Below are positions 10,372 through 19,950 of a DNA stretch of 64,000 nt, piece after piece. Below the pieces are notes generated by a model, which was given only the letters and a program-made list of their open reading frames with translations, was not told the DNA's origin and did no database searches. Position numbers and translations under genes: made by a program. Source of the stretch: Pseudaminobacter soli (ex Zhang et al. 2022) (GTDB lineage Bacteria > Pseudomonadota > Alphaproteobacteria > Rhizobiales > Rhizobiaceae); the NCBI RefSeq assembly GCF_014595955.1, contig NZ_JABVCF010000004.1, positions 327,277-391,276 of the forward strand, read 5' to 3'. Position 1 is the first letter of the stretch. Each line of letters begins with the position of its first letter.

Positions 10372-11619
10372 ATGAACAACGGCGTCGTCATCATCGGAAC
10401 CGGCCATGCCGGCGTGCAGGCCGCCGCCAGCCTGCGCGAGGAAGGTTTTGACGGGCCGGTCACGCTGGTGGGCGACGAGAGCGATCTGCCCTATCACAAG
10501 CCGCCGCTCTCAAAAGCCTTCCTCAAGGACGCGAACGCCAAGCCTCAAGTGCTGCGCGCCGAGGCCTTCTATACGGGTGCCGGCATCGACCTTCGCCTCG
10601 GCAGCCGGGTCGCTGGCATCGACCGAAGCGCCCGGCGCGTTCAATTCGAGAATGGCGAGGCGCTGCTCTTCGACCGGCTGATCCTGGCGACCGGCTCGCG
10701 CCCGCGGCTGCTACCTGCGACCGCCGGCCTGGCAAATGTTCTCGCCTTGCGCACCGTCTCCGACGCGCGGCTGATCCGCGAACGCGCCGGCAAGGCCGAG
10801 AATGTCGTCGTGCTTGGCGGCGGCTTCATCGGGCTGGAGATCGCCGCGACACTTTCCGCGGGCGGACGGACGGTGACCGTAATCGAGGCGCAGGACCGGC
10901 TGCTCGGCCGTGCGGTCGCGCCGCTGCTCGCGGGCCACGTCGCCGAGCGGCTAGCCACCACGGGGGTAAAACTGCTGACCGGGACCACGGTCGAGCGCTT
11001 CGAAAGCGAGGCGGGCCGTATCGTCGGCGTGACCACGTCCGCGGGCGAGCGGATCGCGGCCGACATGGCGCTGGTCGGGATCGGCGCCGTCCCGAACGTG
11101 GAACTTGCCGAGGCTGCCGGGCTGGCGGTCGGCAATGGCATCCGCGTAGACCCGCAGATGCGGAGCTCCGTGCCGGAGATCCTGGCGATCGGCGATGCGG
11201 TGAATTTCCGCCAGTGGCATTGCGGGGCCGACGTGCGGCTGGAATCGGTCCAGAACGCGACGGATCAGGCGCGACTGGCCGTGCGCACCATCATGGGCCA
11301 CGGCGGCGTCTATGACAGCGTGCCGTGGTTCTGGTCCGATATTGGCGATATGAAGCTGCAGATGGTCGGCCTGATCGCGGGCAGCGACCGTGCGGTCCTG
11401 TCGGGCGAACCCGGCGAAAACCGCTTTTCGGTTTTCCACTACAGGGGGCTGGACCTGATCGCGATCGAATCGGTCAACCGCCCGGCCGACCACATGCTCG
11501 GCCGCAAGATGATCGCCGCGGGCTACTCTCCGACGCCTGAGGAACTTGCCGCAGGGGACCTCAAGGCCACCTTCGCCCGCTGGCAGGAGGATGGGTCAGG
11601 ACGGGCAGCGGCGGAGTAG
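10372..11619 (+). CDS. FAD-dependent NAD(P)H:ferredoxin/rubredoxin reductase family protein
   Basis: A 415-residue two-dinucleotide-fold flavoprotein. The start at ATG 10372 gives MNNGVVIIGTGHAGVQAAASL, an FAD-binding GxGxxG motif at the expected place. The NAD(P)H fold follows near residue 145 (VVVLGGGFIGLEIAATLS), and the second FAD motif ILAIGDAVNF lies near residue 270. The C-terminal reductase domain begins around residue 320 (YDSVPWFWSDIGDMKLQMVG). The architecture is that of putidaredoxin/terpredoxin/rhodocoxin reductases, which pass electrons from NADH to a small ferredoxin. No partner ferredoxin or P450 is adjacent except the divergent Bfd, so the physiological partner is unknown. 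Confidence 0.88.
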   Translation: MNNGVVIIGTGHAGVQAAASLREEGFDGPVTLVGDESDLPYHKPPLSKAFLKDANAKPQVLRAEAFYTGAGIDLRLGSRVAGIDRSARRVQFENGEALLFDRLILATGSRPRLLPATAGLANVLALRTVSDARLIRERAGKAENVVVLGGGFIGLEIAATLSAGGRTVTVIEAQDRLLGRAVAPLLAGHVAERLATTGVKLLTGTTVERFESEAGRIVGVTTSAGERIAADMALVGIGAVPNVELAEAAGLAVGNGIRVDPQMRSSVPEILAIGDAVNFRQWHCGADVRLESVQNATDQARLAVRTIMGHGGVYDSVPWFWSDIGDMKLQMVGLIAGSDRAVLSGEPGENRFSVFHYRGLDLIAIESVNRPADHMLGRKMIAAGYSPTPEELAAGDLKATFARWQEDGSGRAAAE

Positions 11620-11763
11620 CCGCGCCCTCCGACTCCCTCGCAAGGGGGAGATGAGTGTCTCTCGATTCCCTCACCGTCACCTCCTGTCAGGAACATGCGG
11701 CTGGTAGCTGGCGCAGCGAAAGCCGGCAGAGTATAAGCCCCGTCCCCAAACACCGAGGACAGC

Positions 11764-13002
11764 ATGAGCCCGATCACCGGCGCGAGGCGGCAGGCCGCGC
11801 TCGCCTTCATCCTCATCGTGGCGCTGCTCGATGTTTTGTCGATGGGCATCGTCATCCCGGTGCTGCCGCCGCTGATCGAGGAATTCGCGGGCTCGAGCGC
11901 CTCGGCCGGCTGGATCAACGGTGTGTTCGTGGCGCTGTGGGCCGCGGCGCAGTTCGTCTGCTCTCCGATCGCCGGTTCCCTGTCCGACCAGTACGGGAGG
12001 CGGCCGGTCATCCTGCTCTCGGCGGCGGGGCTCGCCTGCGACTACGTCCTGATGGCGGTCGCGCCGAACCTCTGGTGGCTGGCGCTCGGCCGCATCATTG
12101 CCGGCGTGACCTCCTCCAGCTTCACTACCGCCTTCGCCTACATGGCCGACGTCACCCCGCCGGAGGGCCGCGCCCGCGCCTACGGCCTGATCGGCGCCGC
12201 CTTCAGCGGCGGCTTCGTCCTCGGGCCGGTGCTCGGCGGCTTCCTCGGCGAGATCTCGCCGCGCGCGCCTTTCTGGTTCGCCGCGGGACTTACCGGCATC
12301 ACCTTCCTCTATGGCCTTTTCGTCCTGCCGGAATCCTTGCCTCAGACGAACCGCATGATCTTTTCATGGAAGCGCGCCAACCCGTTCGGGGCGTTGAAGC
12401 TGCTGCGCTCGCATTCGGAGCTTGCCGGCTTGGCGACCGTCAACTTCCTGCTGCACTTCGCCCACCACGTATTCTCGGCGGTCTTCGTTCTCTATGCCGG
12501 CCACCGTTATGGCTGGGGGTCTTGGGAAGTCGGCCTCGTTCTGGCCCTGGTGGGCGCGCTCGACATGGCGGTGCAGGGGCTGCTCGTCGGGCCCGCGGTA
12601 CAGCGCTTCGGTGATCGCCGCGTCATGGTGTTCGGCCTGTTCGGCGGCGCGGTCGGCATCGCCTGCATGGGGCTGGCGCCGACCGGCATGCTGTTTGCCC
12701 TGGCGATGTTCCCCAATGCGCTATGGGGGCTATCGATGCCGACGCTGCAGTCGCTCATGACCCGGCGGGTTTCGGAGCGCGAGCAGGGACAGTTGCAGGG
12801 CGCCAACATGAGCGTGGCGTCGGTTGCGGGCGTGGCCTCGCCGCTGTTCTTCGGTGCGGTCTATGCCACCACGGTGGAACCGGTCTCCTTCGAGCCCTTC
12901 CCGGCGCTGTCCTTCTTCATCGCCGCGCTCGTCCTGCTTCTAGCGGCGGTGCTGGGCTGGGTCGTGGCGAGGCGGGCGGCTGGGGCCGAAGCCGTGGCCT
13001 AG
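11764..13002 (+). CDS. TCR/Tet family MFS efflux transporter
   Basis: A 12-helix major facilitator of 412 residues resembling the TetA(class A-C) drug:proton antiporters. N-terminal helix 1 is followed by [14 protein letters not shown]. The loop 2-3 motif [17 protein letters not shown] is the MFS motif A in TetA form, and motif C ([15 protein letters not shown]) marks antiporters. A GAGGACAGC ribosome binding site precedes the ATG. No TetR-type regulator is adjacent, so the substrate is uncertain; many chromosomal relatives do not confer tetracycline resistance. The stop codon overlaps that of the converging aminotransferase gene. Confidence 0.88.
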   Translation: MSPITGARRQAALAFILIVALLDVLSMGIVIPVLPPLIEEFAGSSASAGWINGVFVALWAAAQFVCSPIAGSLSDQYGRRPVILLSAAGLACDYVLMAVAPNLWWLALGRIIAGVTSSSFTTAFAYMADVTPPEGRARAYGLIGAAFSGGFVLGPVLGGFLGEISPRAPFWFAAGLTGITFLYGLFVLPESLPQTNRMIFSWKRANPFGALKLLRSHSELAGLATVNFLLHFAHHVFSAVFVLYAGHRYGWGSWEVGLVLALVGALDMAVQGLLVGPAVQRFGDRRVMVFGLFGGAVGIACMGLAPTGMLFALAMFPNALWGLSMPTLQSLMTRRVSEREQGQLQGANMSVASVAGVASPLFFGAVYATTVEPVSFEPFPALSFFIAALVLLLAAVLGWVVARRAAGAEAVA

Positions 13003-14135
13003 GCGGCGATCGCTTCCCGCACCGACTCGATGATGTAGGCCTGGTCGTCGGCCGCGAGATAGGGGTGCATGGGCAGGCTGAAGACGTCCTGCGCGACGCG
13101 GTCGCTAACCGGCAGGCCGTTGCCGACCGCCGGGAATTGGCGATAGGCCGTCTGGCGGTGCAGGGGAGTCGGGTAGTAGACGGCCGTCGGCACGCCCTTG
13201 TCCTTCAGGCGCGCCAGGATAGCGCCGCGGTCCTTGCCCGGCGTGCGGATCGTATACTGCGCCCAGGTCGAGACACAGCCCTCGAGCACGGTGGGCACGA
13301 TGGCGACATCGCGCAGCCCGTCATTGTAGTTCGCTGCGATCCGGTTCCGCGCCTCGATCTCGTCGGCGAAGATCGCCAGCTTCTCGATGAGGATGCCGGC
13401 CTGCAGCGTGTCGAGCCGGCCGTTCATGCCGATGCGGACGTTGTCGTACTTGTCGGCGCCCTGGCCATGCACCAGCAGCGAGCGCAGCACCGCCGCCGTC
13501 TCATCGTCGTCGGTGAAGATTGCGCCGCCGTCGCCATAGGCGCCGAGCGGTTTTGCCGGGAAGAAGCTGGTCGTCGTCATCGCACCGATCGTGCCCACCC
13601 TGCGGCCGCGATAGTCCGCGCCGAAGGCTTGAGCTGCGTCGCAGATCATCCAGAGCCCCGCCTCCGAAACGACCGGTTCGATCTCCGTGTAGTCGGCCGG
13701 CTGACCGAACAGGTCGACTGAGATGACGCCGGCGGGCGTCAGGCCCGCCCGCTTGGCCTCCGCGATGGCGCGCTCCAGGCTCTTCGGATCGAGGTTGAAC
13801 GTGTCCTCGTGGATGTCGACGAAATAGGGTGTCGCACCGATCAGAGCTACGACCTCGGCGGTGGCGGCGAAGGTGAAGCTCGGGCAGAACACGGCGTGAC
13901 CTGGCCCGACCTCTCTGGCCATCAGCGCAAGCGAGAGGGCGTCGGTGCCATTCGAGCAGCCGATCGCATGCTTTGCGCCGCAGAATTTTGCGAGGGCCGA
14001 CTCGAACTCTCCCACCTCCGGCCCAAGGATGTAGGCGCCATGCGCGAGCGTCCGCTGGATGGCGGCGTCGATCCTGTCCTTGATCCGCTCCTGCTGGGCG
14101 ACAAGGTCGATGAAGCGGATCGGCTTTCTCGTCAT
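12999..14135 (-). CDS. DegT/DnrJ/EryC1/StrS family PLP-dependent sugar aminotransferase
   Basis: A 378-residue fold-type I aminotransferase that typically transfers an amino group to a nucleotide-linked keto sugar. Start set at ATG 14135 (MTRKPIRFIDLVAQQERIKD), the conserved N-terminus; the upstream in-frame extension lacks similarity. Motifs: GCSNGTDALSLALMA (PLP phosphate region), the FTFAATAEVVALIGATPYFVDI stretch, and the PLP lysine in TSFFPAKPLGAYGDGG. The closest remembered relatives are WbpE/VioA-like enzymes of O-antigen amino sugars. No other sugar-nucleotide genes adjoin, so its product and pathway remain open. Confidence 0.88.
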   Translation of the reverse strand: MTRKPIRFIDLVAQQERIKDRIDAAIQRTLAHGAYILGPEVGEFESALAKFCGAKHAIGCSNGTDALSLALMAREVGPGHAVFCPSFTFAATAEVVALIGATPYFVDIHEDTFNLDPKSLERAIAEAKRAGLTPAGVISVDLFGQPADYTEIEPVVSEAGLWMICDAAQAFGADYRGRRVGTIGAMTTTSFFPAKPLGAYGDGGAIFTDDDETAAVLRSLLVHGQGADKYDNVRIGMNGRLDTLQAGILIEKLAIFADEIEARNRIAANYNDGLRDVAIVPTVLEGCVSTWAQYTIRTPGKDRGAILARLKDKGVPTAVYYPTPLHRQTAYRQFPAVGNGLPVSDRVAQDVFSLPMHPYLAADDQAYIIESVREAIAA

Positions 14136-14381
14136 AGAATGGTTCCGGGATGGCGAATCGGGCGGGAGCGCCACTGGCGCTAGGTTTGTTCCTATCGCGC
14201 CCGCCACGTCCAGGTCAAAACACACCGTATTATCGGCATGTTACGGCGCGTGTAGGGAGTTTCGGTGTTTGCCCGGCAGGATGACGGTCCTGGCCCACTG
14301 TCTCGCATGCAATTCGCGCATGCGCGGTGAGCCAATCCCGGCTATGTGTCGCCAAGACTGATTTTCGGAGGAGGAACGCCA

Positions 14382-15362
14382 ATGCACGTGATGATCATCG
14401 GAGGAGCCGGCATGGTCGGCGGCAAGCTCGCCGCCCGGCTCGCCGCAAAGGGAACCCTCGCCGGCAAGGACATAGAGCGCCTGACCCTGGTCGACGTGAT
14501 CGAGGCGAATCTGCCCGCAGGCAAGCCGGCCGCGGAGGCGATCGTCTCGGACATGTCCATGCCGGGCGAGGCCGAGCGGCTGGTCGCGCTCAGGCCGGAT
14601 GTGATCTTCCACCTCGCGGCGATCGTCTCCGGCGAGGCGGAGGCAGACTTCGACAAGGGCTATCGCATCAATCTCGACGGGACGCGGTTCCTGTTCGAGG
14701 CGATCCGGCAGGAGGGTCTTCGCGATCGGTACTTTCCGCGCGTGGTGTTCTCGTCATCGATCGCGGTGTTCGGCGCGCCGTTCCCGGAATCGATCGGCGA
14801 CGAGTTCTTCACCACGCCGGCCACCAGCTACGGCACCCAGAAGGCGATCGGCGAGTTGCTACTGTCCGATTACAGTCGCCGCGGCTTCTTCGACGGCATC
14901 GGGATCCGCCTGCCGACCATCTGCATCCGGCCCGGAAAGCCCAACAAGGCGGCCTCCAGCTTCTTCTCCAGCATCCTTCGCGAGCCGCTTGCGGGTCAGG
15001 AAGCCGTGCTGCCGGTCTCGGAAGACATCCGCCACTGGTTCGCCAGCCCGCGCGCCGCGGTCGGGTTTCTGGAGCATGCCGCGGAGATCGACCTCAAGCC
15101 GCTGGGGCACCGCCGCAACCTTTCGATGCCCGGCCTGTCGGCGACCGTAGGCGAGGAGATCGAAGCGCTGGGACGGGTCGCCGGCGACAAGGCGGTAAAG
15201 CTGATCCGGCGCGAGCCCGACGAGACGATCATCCGCATCGTCTCCGGGTGGGCCGGCCGCTTCGACGCACGCCGGGCGGAACAACTCGGGTTCAGGGCCG
15301 AGACGTCATTCGACCAGATCGTACGCGCTCACGTCGAGGACGAGTTGGGCGGGAAAGTGTGA
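14382..15362 (+). CDS. denD: D-erythronate dehydrogenase-like NAD-dependent epimerase/dehydratase
   Basis: An extended short-chain dehydrogenase of 326 residues matching the DenD family, which oxidises D-erythronate to 2-oxo-tetronate. The start at ATG 14382 follows GGAGGAGG and gives MHVMIIGGAGMVGGKLAARL with the NAD-binding GGxGxxG. The extended-SDR catalytic motif is present as SYGTQKAIGELLL (Tyr and Lys four residues apart), preceded by VFSSSIAVFG with the catalytic Ser. The companion kinase, isomerase and aldolase genes of four-carbon acid breakdown (otn/dtn type) are not adjacent, so the physiological assignment rests on sequence resemblance only. Confidence 0.82.
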   Translation: MHVMIIGGAGMVGGKLAARLAAKGTLAGKDIERLTLVDVIEANLPAGKPAAEAIVSDMSMPGEAERLVALRPDVIFHLAAIVSGEAEADFDKGYRINLDGTRFLFEAIRQEGLRDRYFPRVVFSSSIAVFGAPFPESIGDEFFTTPATSYGTQKAIGELLLSDYSRRGFFDGIGIRLPTICIRPGKPNKAASSFFSSILREPLAGQEAVLPVSEDIRHWFASPRAAVGFLEHAAEIDLKPLGHRRNLSMPGLSATVGEEIEALGRVAGDKAVKLIRREPDETIIRIVSGWAGRFDARRAEQLGFRAETSFDQIVRAHVEDELGGKV

Positions 15363-15487
15363 AGGGTCGGAGCAGGGCGCATCGAGTTCACTGAAGCCTA
15401 GATGCGCCTCCATCCTTTACTGCGCGCTGGTTGCCGGAGTCGCCGAACTGCCTTAGGCTCACCGAACTATACCTCAAGGACGACAAC

Positions 15488-15733
15488 ATGCGTACGGTCG
15501 GAGCAATCGAGGCGAAGAAAAAGCTCGATAGCCTGCTCGATCTCATAGCTCGCGGCGAGGAGGTCGTGATCACCCGGCACGGCAAGCCCGCTGCAAAGCT
15601 GGTTGCACCGAGCGGAGAGCCAAAGCGGTCGTCGCAAGCGGCCGACGCCGTCATGCGGATCAGAGAGCGTAGACGAGGCGTGACGCTCGGCGGGATCAGC
15701 ATCCGCGGGCTCATCGACGATGGCCGAAAGTAA
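15488..15733 (+). CDS. Type II antitoxin, Phd/YefM (VapB-like) family
   Basis: A small DNA-binding antitoxin of 81 residues. The start at ATG 15488 gives MRTVGAIEAKKKLDSLLDLIARGEEVVITRHGKP, typical of the Phd/YefM fold, ending VAKLV-like at AAKLVAPSGEP. The C-terminal part (about residues 50-81) should wrap around the toxin. Its stop codon is TAA at 15731, immediately upstream of a PIN-domain frame. Such antitoxins repress their own operon. The partner toxin here seems to have lost its start codon (see the next entry), so the antitoxin may be an orphan in practice. Confidence 0.87.
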   Translation: MRTVGAIEAKKKLDSLLDLIARGEEVVITRHGKPAAKLVAPSGEPKRSSQAADAVMRIRERRRGVTLGGISIRGLIDDGRK

Positions 15734-16137
15734 GCTTCGTCGTCGACGCCTCCGTCACGCTGTCCTGGTATTTCCAGGACGAGGTTACCCTAACCTCGGA
15801 GGCATTGCTCGACAAAGTGGCTTCTGACGGAGCCGTTGTACCTTCACATTGGCGGCTTGAGGTCGCCAATGGTTTCCGTACGGCCCTCCGGAGGGGGCGC
15901 ATCAGCCTCGAATATCGTGATTCTTCATTGCGCGATCTCGCAGCATTGCCGATCGAGATCGATACCCATACCGCGCTCCACGCCTGGGACACCACATTGG
16001 CGCTTTCCGATCGGTTCGGGCTGACGCCCTACGACGCTGCCTATCTGGAGCTTGCCATCCGCAGAAAGCTGCCGCTGGCCTCGTTCGACGATGCCTTGCG
16101 CGACGCCGGAGCCGTGGTCGGCGTCGCGTTGACATAA
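15730..16137 (+). CDS. VapC-like PIN-domain toxin, start codon apparently lost
   Basis: The open frame encodes a PIN ribonuclease with the four acidic residues of VapC toxins: Asp in FVVDASVTLSW, Glu in WRLEVANGF, Asp in LTPYDAAYLELA and Asp in SFDDALRDA. Homology begins at codon 15730, which is GTA. No ATG, GTG or TTG exists between the upstream in-frame stop (15670) and this point. In such pairs the toxin often begins at a GTG overlapping the antitoxin TGA (GTGA); here the same bases read GTAA. An ATG at 15720 exists but is one base out of frame. The first usable codon, TTG at 15805, would omit the first catalytic Asp. Probably a silenced toxin. Confidence 0.7.
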   Translation, partial: VSFVVDASVTLSWYFQDEVTLTSEALLDKVASDGAVVPSHWRLEVANGFRTALRRGRISLEYRDSSLRDLAALPIEIDTHTALHAWDTTLALSDRFGLTPYDAAYLELAIRRKLPLASFDDALRDAGAVVGVALT

Positions 16138-16144
16138 GACCTAC

Positions 16145-17971
16145 TCAGGCCGCTCCCACCGCCTTCTGCTTCTCGAAGCGCTTGCGGTCATTCGGGTCGA
16201 GGTGGAGCTTACGCAGGCGGATCGTCTTCGGCGTCACCTCGACCAGTTCGTCGTCCTGGATCCAGGCCAGCGCCCGCTCCAGCGTCATGCGGACCGGAGG
16301 CGTGAGCTTCACGGCCTCGTCCTTGCCGGCAGCGCGGATGTTGGTGAGCTTCTTGCCCTTGAGCACGTTCACCTCGAGATCGTTGTCTCGGGAGTGGATG
16401 CCGATGATCATGCCCTGGTAGACCTTCACGCCCGGGTCGATCACCATGGGGCCGCGGTCTTCCAGGTTCCACAGCGCGTAGGCCACCGACTCTCCAGCCT
16501 CGTTGGCGATCAGCACGCCGTTGACGCGGCCGGCAATGTCGCCCTTGTAGGGCTCATAGGCGTGGAACAGCCGGTTCATCACGGCGGTGCCGCGCGTATC
16601 GGTGAGTAGCTCCGACTGGTAGCCGATCAGGCCGCGCGTCGGCGCATGGAAGACGAGGCGCTGGCGGTCGCCGCCGGAGGGGCGAAGCTCGACCATCTCG
16701 GCCTTGCGCTCGCTCATCTTCTGCACGACGACGCCCGAGTGCTCCTCGTCGACGTCGATGACGACTTCCTCGATCGGTTCGAGCAACTGCCCATCCTCGT
16801 CCTTCTTCATGACCACGCGCGGGCGCGACACGGCGAGCTCAAAACCTTCGCGACGCATCGTTTCGATCAGCACGGCAAGCTGCAGTTCGCCGCGGCCGGA
16901 CACGTAGAACGAATCCTTGTCCGCCGACTCCTCGATCTTCAGAGCAACATTGCCCTCCGCCTCGCGCAGCAGCCGGTCGCGGATGACGCGGCTGGTGACC
17001 TTGTCGCCCTCGGTGCCGGCAAGCGGCGAATCGTTGACGAGGAAGGACATGGTAACGGTCGGCGGATCGATCGGCTGCGCCGCCAACGGCTCCGTCACCG
17101 AGGGATCGCAGAAGGTATCGGCGACGGTGCCCTTGGACAGGCCGGCGATGGCGACGATATCCCCGGCATGAGCATCCTCGATCGGCTGGCGCTCGATGCC
17201 ACGGAAGGCAAGGATCTTCGACACGCGACCGTTTTCCAGTAGTGAGCCGTCGTGATGCAGCACCTTCACCGCCTGGTTGGGCTTGAGCGTGCCCGATTCG
17301 ATGCGGCCGGTGATGATGCGCCCCAGGAACGGGTTGGCTTCGAGGATGGTGCCGATCATCCGGAACGGCCCGGTGCCGACCTTCGGCTCCGGCACGTGGC
17401 GAAGCACGAGGTCGAAGAGCGGAGCAAGTCCGTTGTCGCGCGGCCCCTCGGGCGCCTCGGCCATCCAGCCGTCGCGGCCGGAGCCGTAGAGGATTGGGAA
17501 ATCGAGCTGCTCGTCGTTTGCATCGAGTGCGGCGAATAGGTCGAAGACCTCATTGACCACCTCGACATGCCGGGCGTCCGGCCGGTCGATCTTGTTGATG
17601 GCGACGATCGGCTTCAGGCCGACCTTCAACGCCTTGCCGACCACGAACTTGGTCTGGGGCATGGGTCCTTCGGCGGCGTCGACCAGCACGATCGCGCCGT
17701 CCACCATGTTCAGGATGCGCTCCACCTCGCCGCCGAAGTCGGCGTGGCCCGGCGTGTCGACGATGTTGATGCGGGTGTCCTTCCACTCGACCGAGGTCGC
17801 CTTGGCAAGGATGGTGATGCCGCGTTCCTTTTCGATATCACCGGAATCCATGACGCGTTCGGCAACGCGCTGGTTGTCCCGGACGGAGCCGGATTGCTTG
17901 AGGAGCGCATCGACCAGGGTCGTCTTGCCATGGTCGACGTGCGCGATGATCGCGATGTTGCGAAGCTTCAT
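16145..17971 (-). CDS. typA: Translational GTPase TypA/BipA
   Basis: Ribosome-binding GTPase of 608 residues, related to EF-G and LepA, implicated in ribosome assembly and stress or cold adaptation. G-domain motifs: G1 AHVDHGKTT (residues 10-18), the switch region RGITILAKATS, G3 DTPGHADF and G4 NKID. The EF-G-like domains follow, and the BipA-specific C-terminal domain includes TRGLIGYQSELLTDTRGTAVMNRLF. Length and order match the family. It converges on the PIN-domain frame with a gap of only 7 bp. Confidence 0.97.
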   Translation of the reverse strand: MKLRNIAIIAHVDHGKTTLVDALLKQSGSVRDNQRVAERVMDSGDIEKERGITILAKATSVEWKDTRINIVDTPGHADFGGEVERILNMVDGAIVLVDAAEGPMPQTKFVVGKALKVGLKPIVAINKIDRPDARHVEVVNEVFDLFAALDANDEQLDFPILYGSGRDGWMAEAPEGPRDNGLAPLFDLVLRHVPEPKVGTGPFRMIGTILEANPFLGRIITGRIESGTLKPNQAVKVLHHDGSLLENGRVSKILAFRGIERQPIEDAHAGDIVAIAGLSKGTVADTFCDPSVTEPLAAQPIDPPTVTMSFLVNDSPLAGTEGDKVTSRVIRDRLLREAEGNVALKIEESADKDSFYVSGRGELQLAVLIETMRREGFELAVSRPRVVMKKDEDGQLLEPIEEVVIDVDEEHSGVVVQKMSERKAEMVELRPSGGDRQRLVFHAPTRGLIGYQSELLTDTRGTAVMNRLFHAYEPYKGDIAGRVNGVLIANEAGESVAYALWNLEDRGPMVIDPGVKVYQGMIIGIHSRDNDLEVNVLKGKKLTNIRAAGKDEAVKLTPPVRMTLERALAWIQDDELVEVTPKTIRLRKLHLDPNDRKRFEKQKAVGAA

Positions 17972-18142
17972 GTTCTCTTTTCTATGGACTCGGGAAATAG
18001 AGCGCAGGCCGAGGTCACAGCGCCAATTTCAATCGCGCGGGCTCTTACATGTTTTTTCGCATCTGCGAAAGGGTTTGCCGCGCAGTTCTGGTATGCACTG
18101 AGCGGCAGCAGTCTTGACGGACGCTGAACCCGCCACCTGAAT

Positions 18143-19867
18143 ATGGGCGGAAGAGCTGGGATTTTCGAGATGAGCGAGCCCGTGCGAGCCGGAGCGGCGG
18201 GGAATACTCGACGAGAGCTGGTCGTGCGCAACATGCGCCTGGTCTCCGGCCTCATCCTGATGGCCTTCGTCGTCACCCATCTCATCAACCACGCGCTCGG
18301 CCTCATTTCACTCGGGACCGCCGAGCAGGGCCGGCACATCTTCCTGAGCGTATGGCGCAATCCGCTCGGTACGCTGCTGTTCTACGGCGCGGTGCTCGTC
18401 CATGTCGCGCTAACGCTGCTTGCCCTTTACCGGCGCCACACGCTTTCCATGCCGCCGCGCGAGTGGGCGCAAGTGGTCCTCGGCCTCGCCATACCGTTGC
18501 TGATCGCGGAGCACGTCGTCGGCACGCGCGGCCTCCATCAGCTCTTCCAGGCGAAGGACACCTATGCCTTCGTGGTCGAGTTCTGGAGCCAGTCGGCCGC
18601 GAACAGCATCAGGATCGTCATCGCGCTCCTGGTGATCTGGGCCCATGGCTGCCTCGGCCTCTTCTTCTGGCTGCGGTATCGGCCCTGGTTTCCGCGTGCC
18701 GCCCCTTACCTCCTGGTGCTCGGCGTTCTCATACCGGTGCTCGCCCTTCTTGGCTTCTCGGACATGAGCCGAGAGGTCGCTGCGATGGAGTCGCCATCGC
18801 TGACCGCGATCGATCCCGACGTGGTGCCCGCAGCATTGGCCGCGAAGGATACGATCGATCGCGCGGTGTACGCCGCCTACGTGGCGCTGCTTGCGCTGGT
18901 GCTCGGTGCACGGGCGGTCCGCGACCACCTGGAGCGGCGAAACATGATCGAGATTCGCTATCCCGGCGGGCGCAGCGTGCGGGTAGCCAAGGGCTGCAGC
19001 GTGCTCGATGCCAGCCGGCTGGGCGGAATCAATCACTACGCCGTCTGCGGCGGACGTGGCCGTTGTTCCACCTGCCGGATACGGGTGTTCGAAGGTCTCG
19101 CGGACCAGCCTGAGCCCGATCCGGTAGAGGCGAGGACGCTTCTCCGGATATCGGCTGAAGACGACGTTCGGCTGGCGTGCCAGTTGCGGCCGACCCACGA
19201 TCTCGGCGTGGCGCCGCTGCTTTCGCCGCTGCCCAGCAATGAGGCGCCGATGGGCGCAGCGAGCGATCCAGGTCACGAGAAGGTCGTCGCGGTGATGTTC
19301 TGCGACATGCGTAGCTTCACGGCCTTCGCCGACCAGCGGCTGCCCTTCGATGTCGTGTTCCTGCTCAACCGCTATTTCGGTGTGGTCGGCAATGCGGTCG
19401 AGAGCGCCGGCGGGCGTCTCGACAAATTCATCGGCGACGGTGCGATGGCGCTGTTCGGACTGGAGGGGCGGCCGGACGAGGCCTGCCGAGAGGCCCTGCT
19501 CGCCGCTCGCGCCATCATCGATGGCGTCGACAGGCTGAGCGAGGACCTTTCGGCGGAGTTCCGAGGGCATCTCAGGGTCGCGATCGGCATCCATGTCGGC
19601 CAGGCGATCGTCGGCAGCATGGGGTATGGACGAGCCATGAGCGTCACCGCGATCGGCGACACCGTCAATGTCGGCAGCCGGCTCGAGGCGGCGGCCAAGG
19701 AGTTCGATGCCGCGATCGTCGTCTCGGAAGCCGCGGCCAAGCTGTCGGGCCTCGACCTATCCGGCTTCGACGCGCGCGAGATCGAGATCCGCGGCCGCGC
19801 CAGGCCGCTGGGTGTCTATGTCCTTCGGCAGGGCGCGACCGCTCCCGCACCCGTGGCGGTGGGCTGA
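18143..19867 (+). CDS. Membrane heme-b / 2Fe-2S ferredoxin / class III adenylate cyclase fusion
   Basis: A 574-residue redox-sensor-like cyclase. Residues about 30-260 contain six hydrophobic helices. Histidines in helices at THLINHALG, VLVHVALTLL, IAEHVVGTRGLHQ and VIWAHGCLG resemble the diheme-b anchors of succinate dehydrogenase/fumarate reductase. Residues about 268-360 form a 2Fe-2S ferredoxin domain with Cys302, Cys308, Cys311 and Cys346. The class III cyclase domain (about 380-560) has both metal aspartates, Asp388 (FCDMRSF) and Asp432 (DKFIGDGAMALF). The quinone-responsive diheme cyclase CyaC of Sinorhizobium meliloti is a known relative in design. The start may instead be the ATG at 18170; neither site has a clear ribosome binding site. 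Confidence 0.88.
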   Translation: MGGRAGIFEMSEPVRAGAAGNTRRELVVRNMRLVSGLILMAFVVTHLINHALGLISLGTAEQGRHIFLSVWRNPLGTLLFYGAVLVHVALTLLALYRRHTLSMPPREWAQVVLGLAIPLLIAEHVVGTRGLHQLFQAKDTYAFVVEFWSQSAANSIRIVIALLVIWAHGCLGLFFWLRYRPWFPRAAPYLLVLGVLIPVLALLGFSDMSREVAAMESPSLTAIDPDVVPAALAAKDTIDRAVYAAYVALLALVLGARAVRDHLERRNMIEIRYPGGRSVRVAKGCSVLDASRLGGINHYAVCGGRGRCSTCRIRVFEGLADQPEPDPVEARTLLRISAEDDVRLACQLRPTHDLGVAPLLSPLPSNEAPMGAASDPGHEKVVAVMFCDMRSFTAFADQRLPFDVVFLLNRYFGVVGNAVESAGGRLDKFIGDGAMALFGLEGRPDEACREALLAARAIIDGVDRLSEDLSAEFRGHLRVAIGIHVGQAIVGSMGYGRAMSVTAIGDTVNVGSRLEAAAKEFDAAIVVSEAAAKLSGLDLSGFDAREIEIRGRARPLGVYVLRQGATAPAPVAVG

Positions 19868-19950
19868 GCGCAACGCGCCGCAACCCGCCTCCTCCTTGCG
19901 GCACCGGCTTGTCCGTGGCACTCGTGCGCGCGGCCGGCGAGGAACTCTGA

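Noticed and set aside
11764..13002. Acquired tetracycline-resistance determinant
   Set aside because: No divergent tetR and no mobile element near; base composition matches the chromosome. It is annotated only as a TCR/Tet-family transporter.
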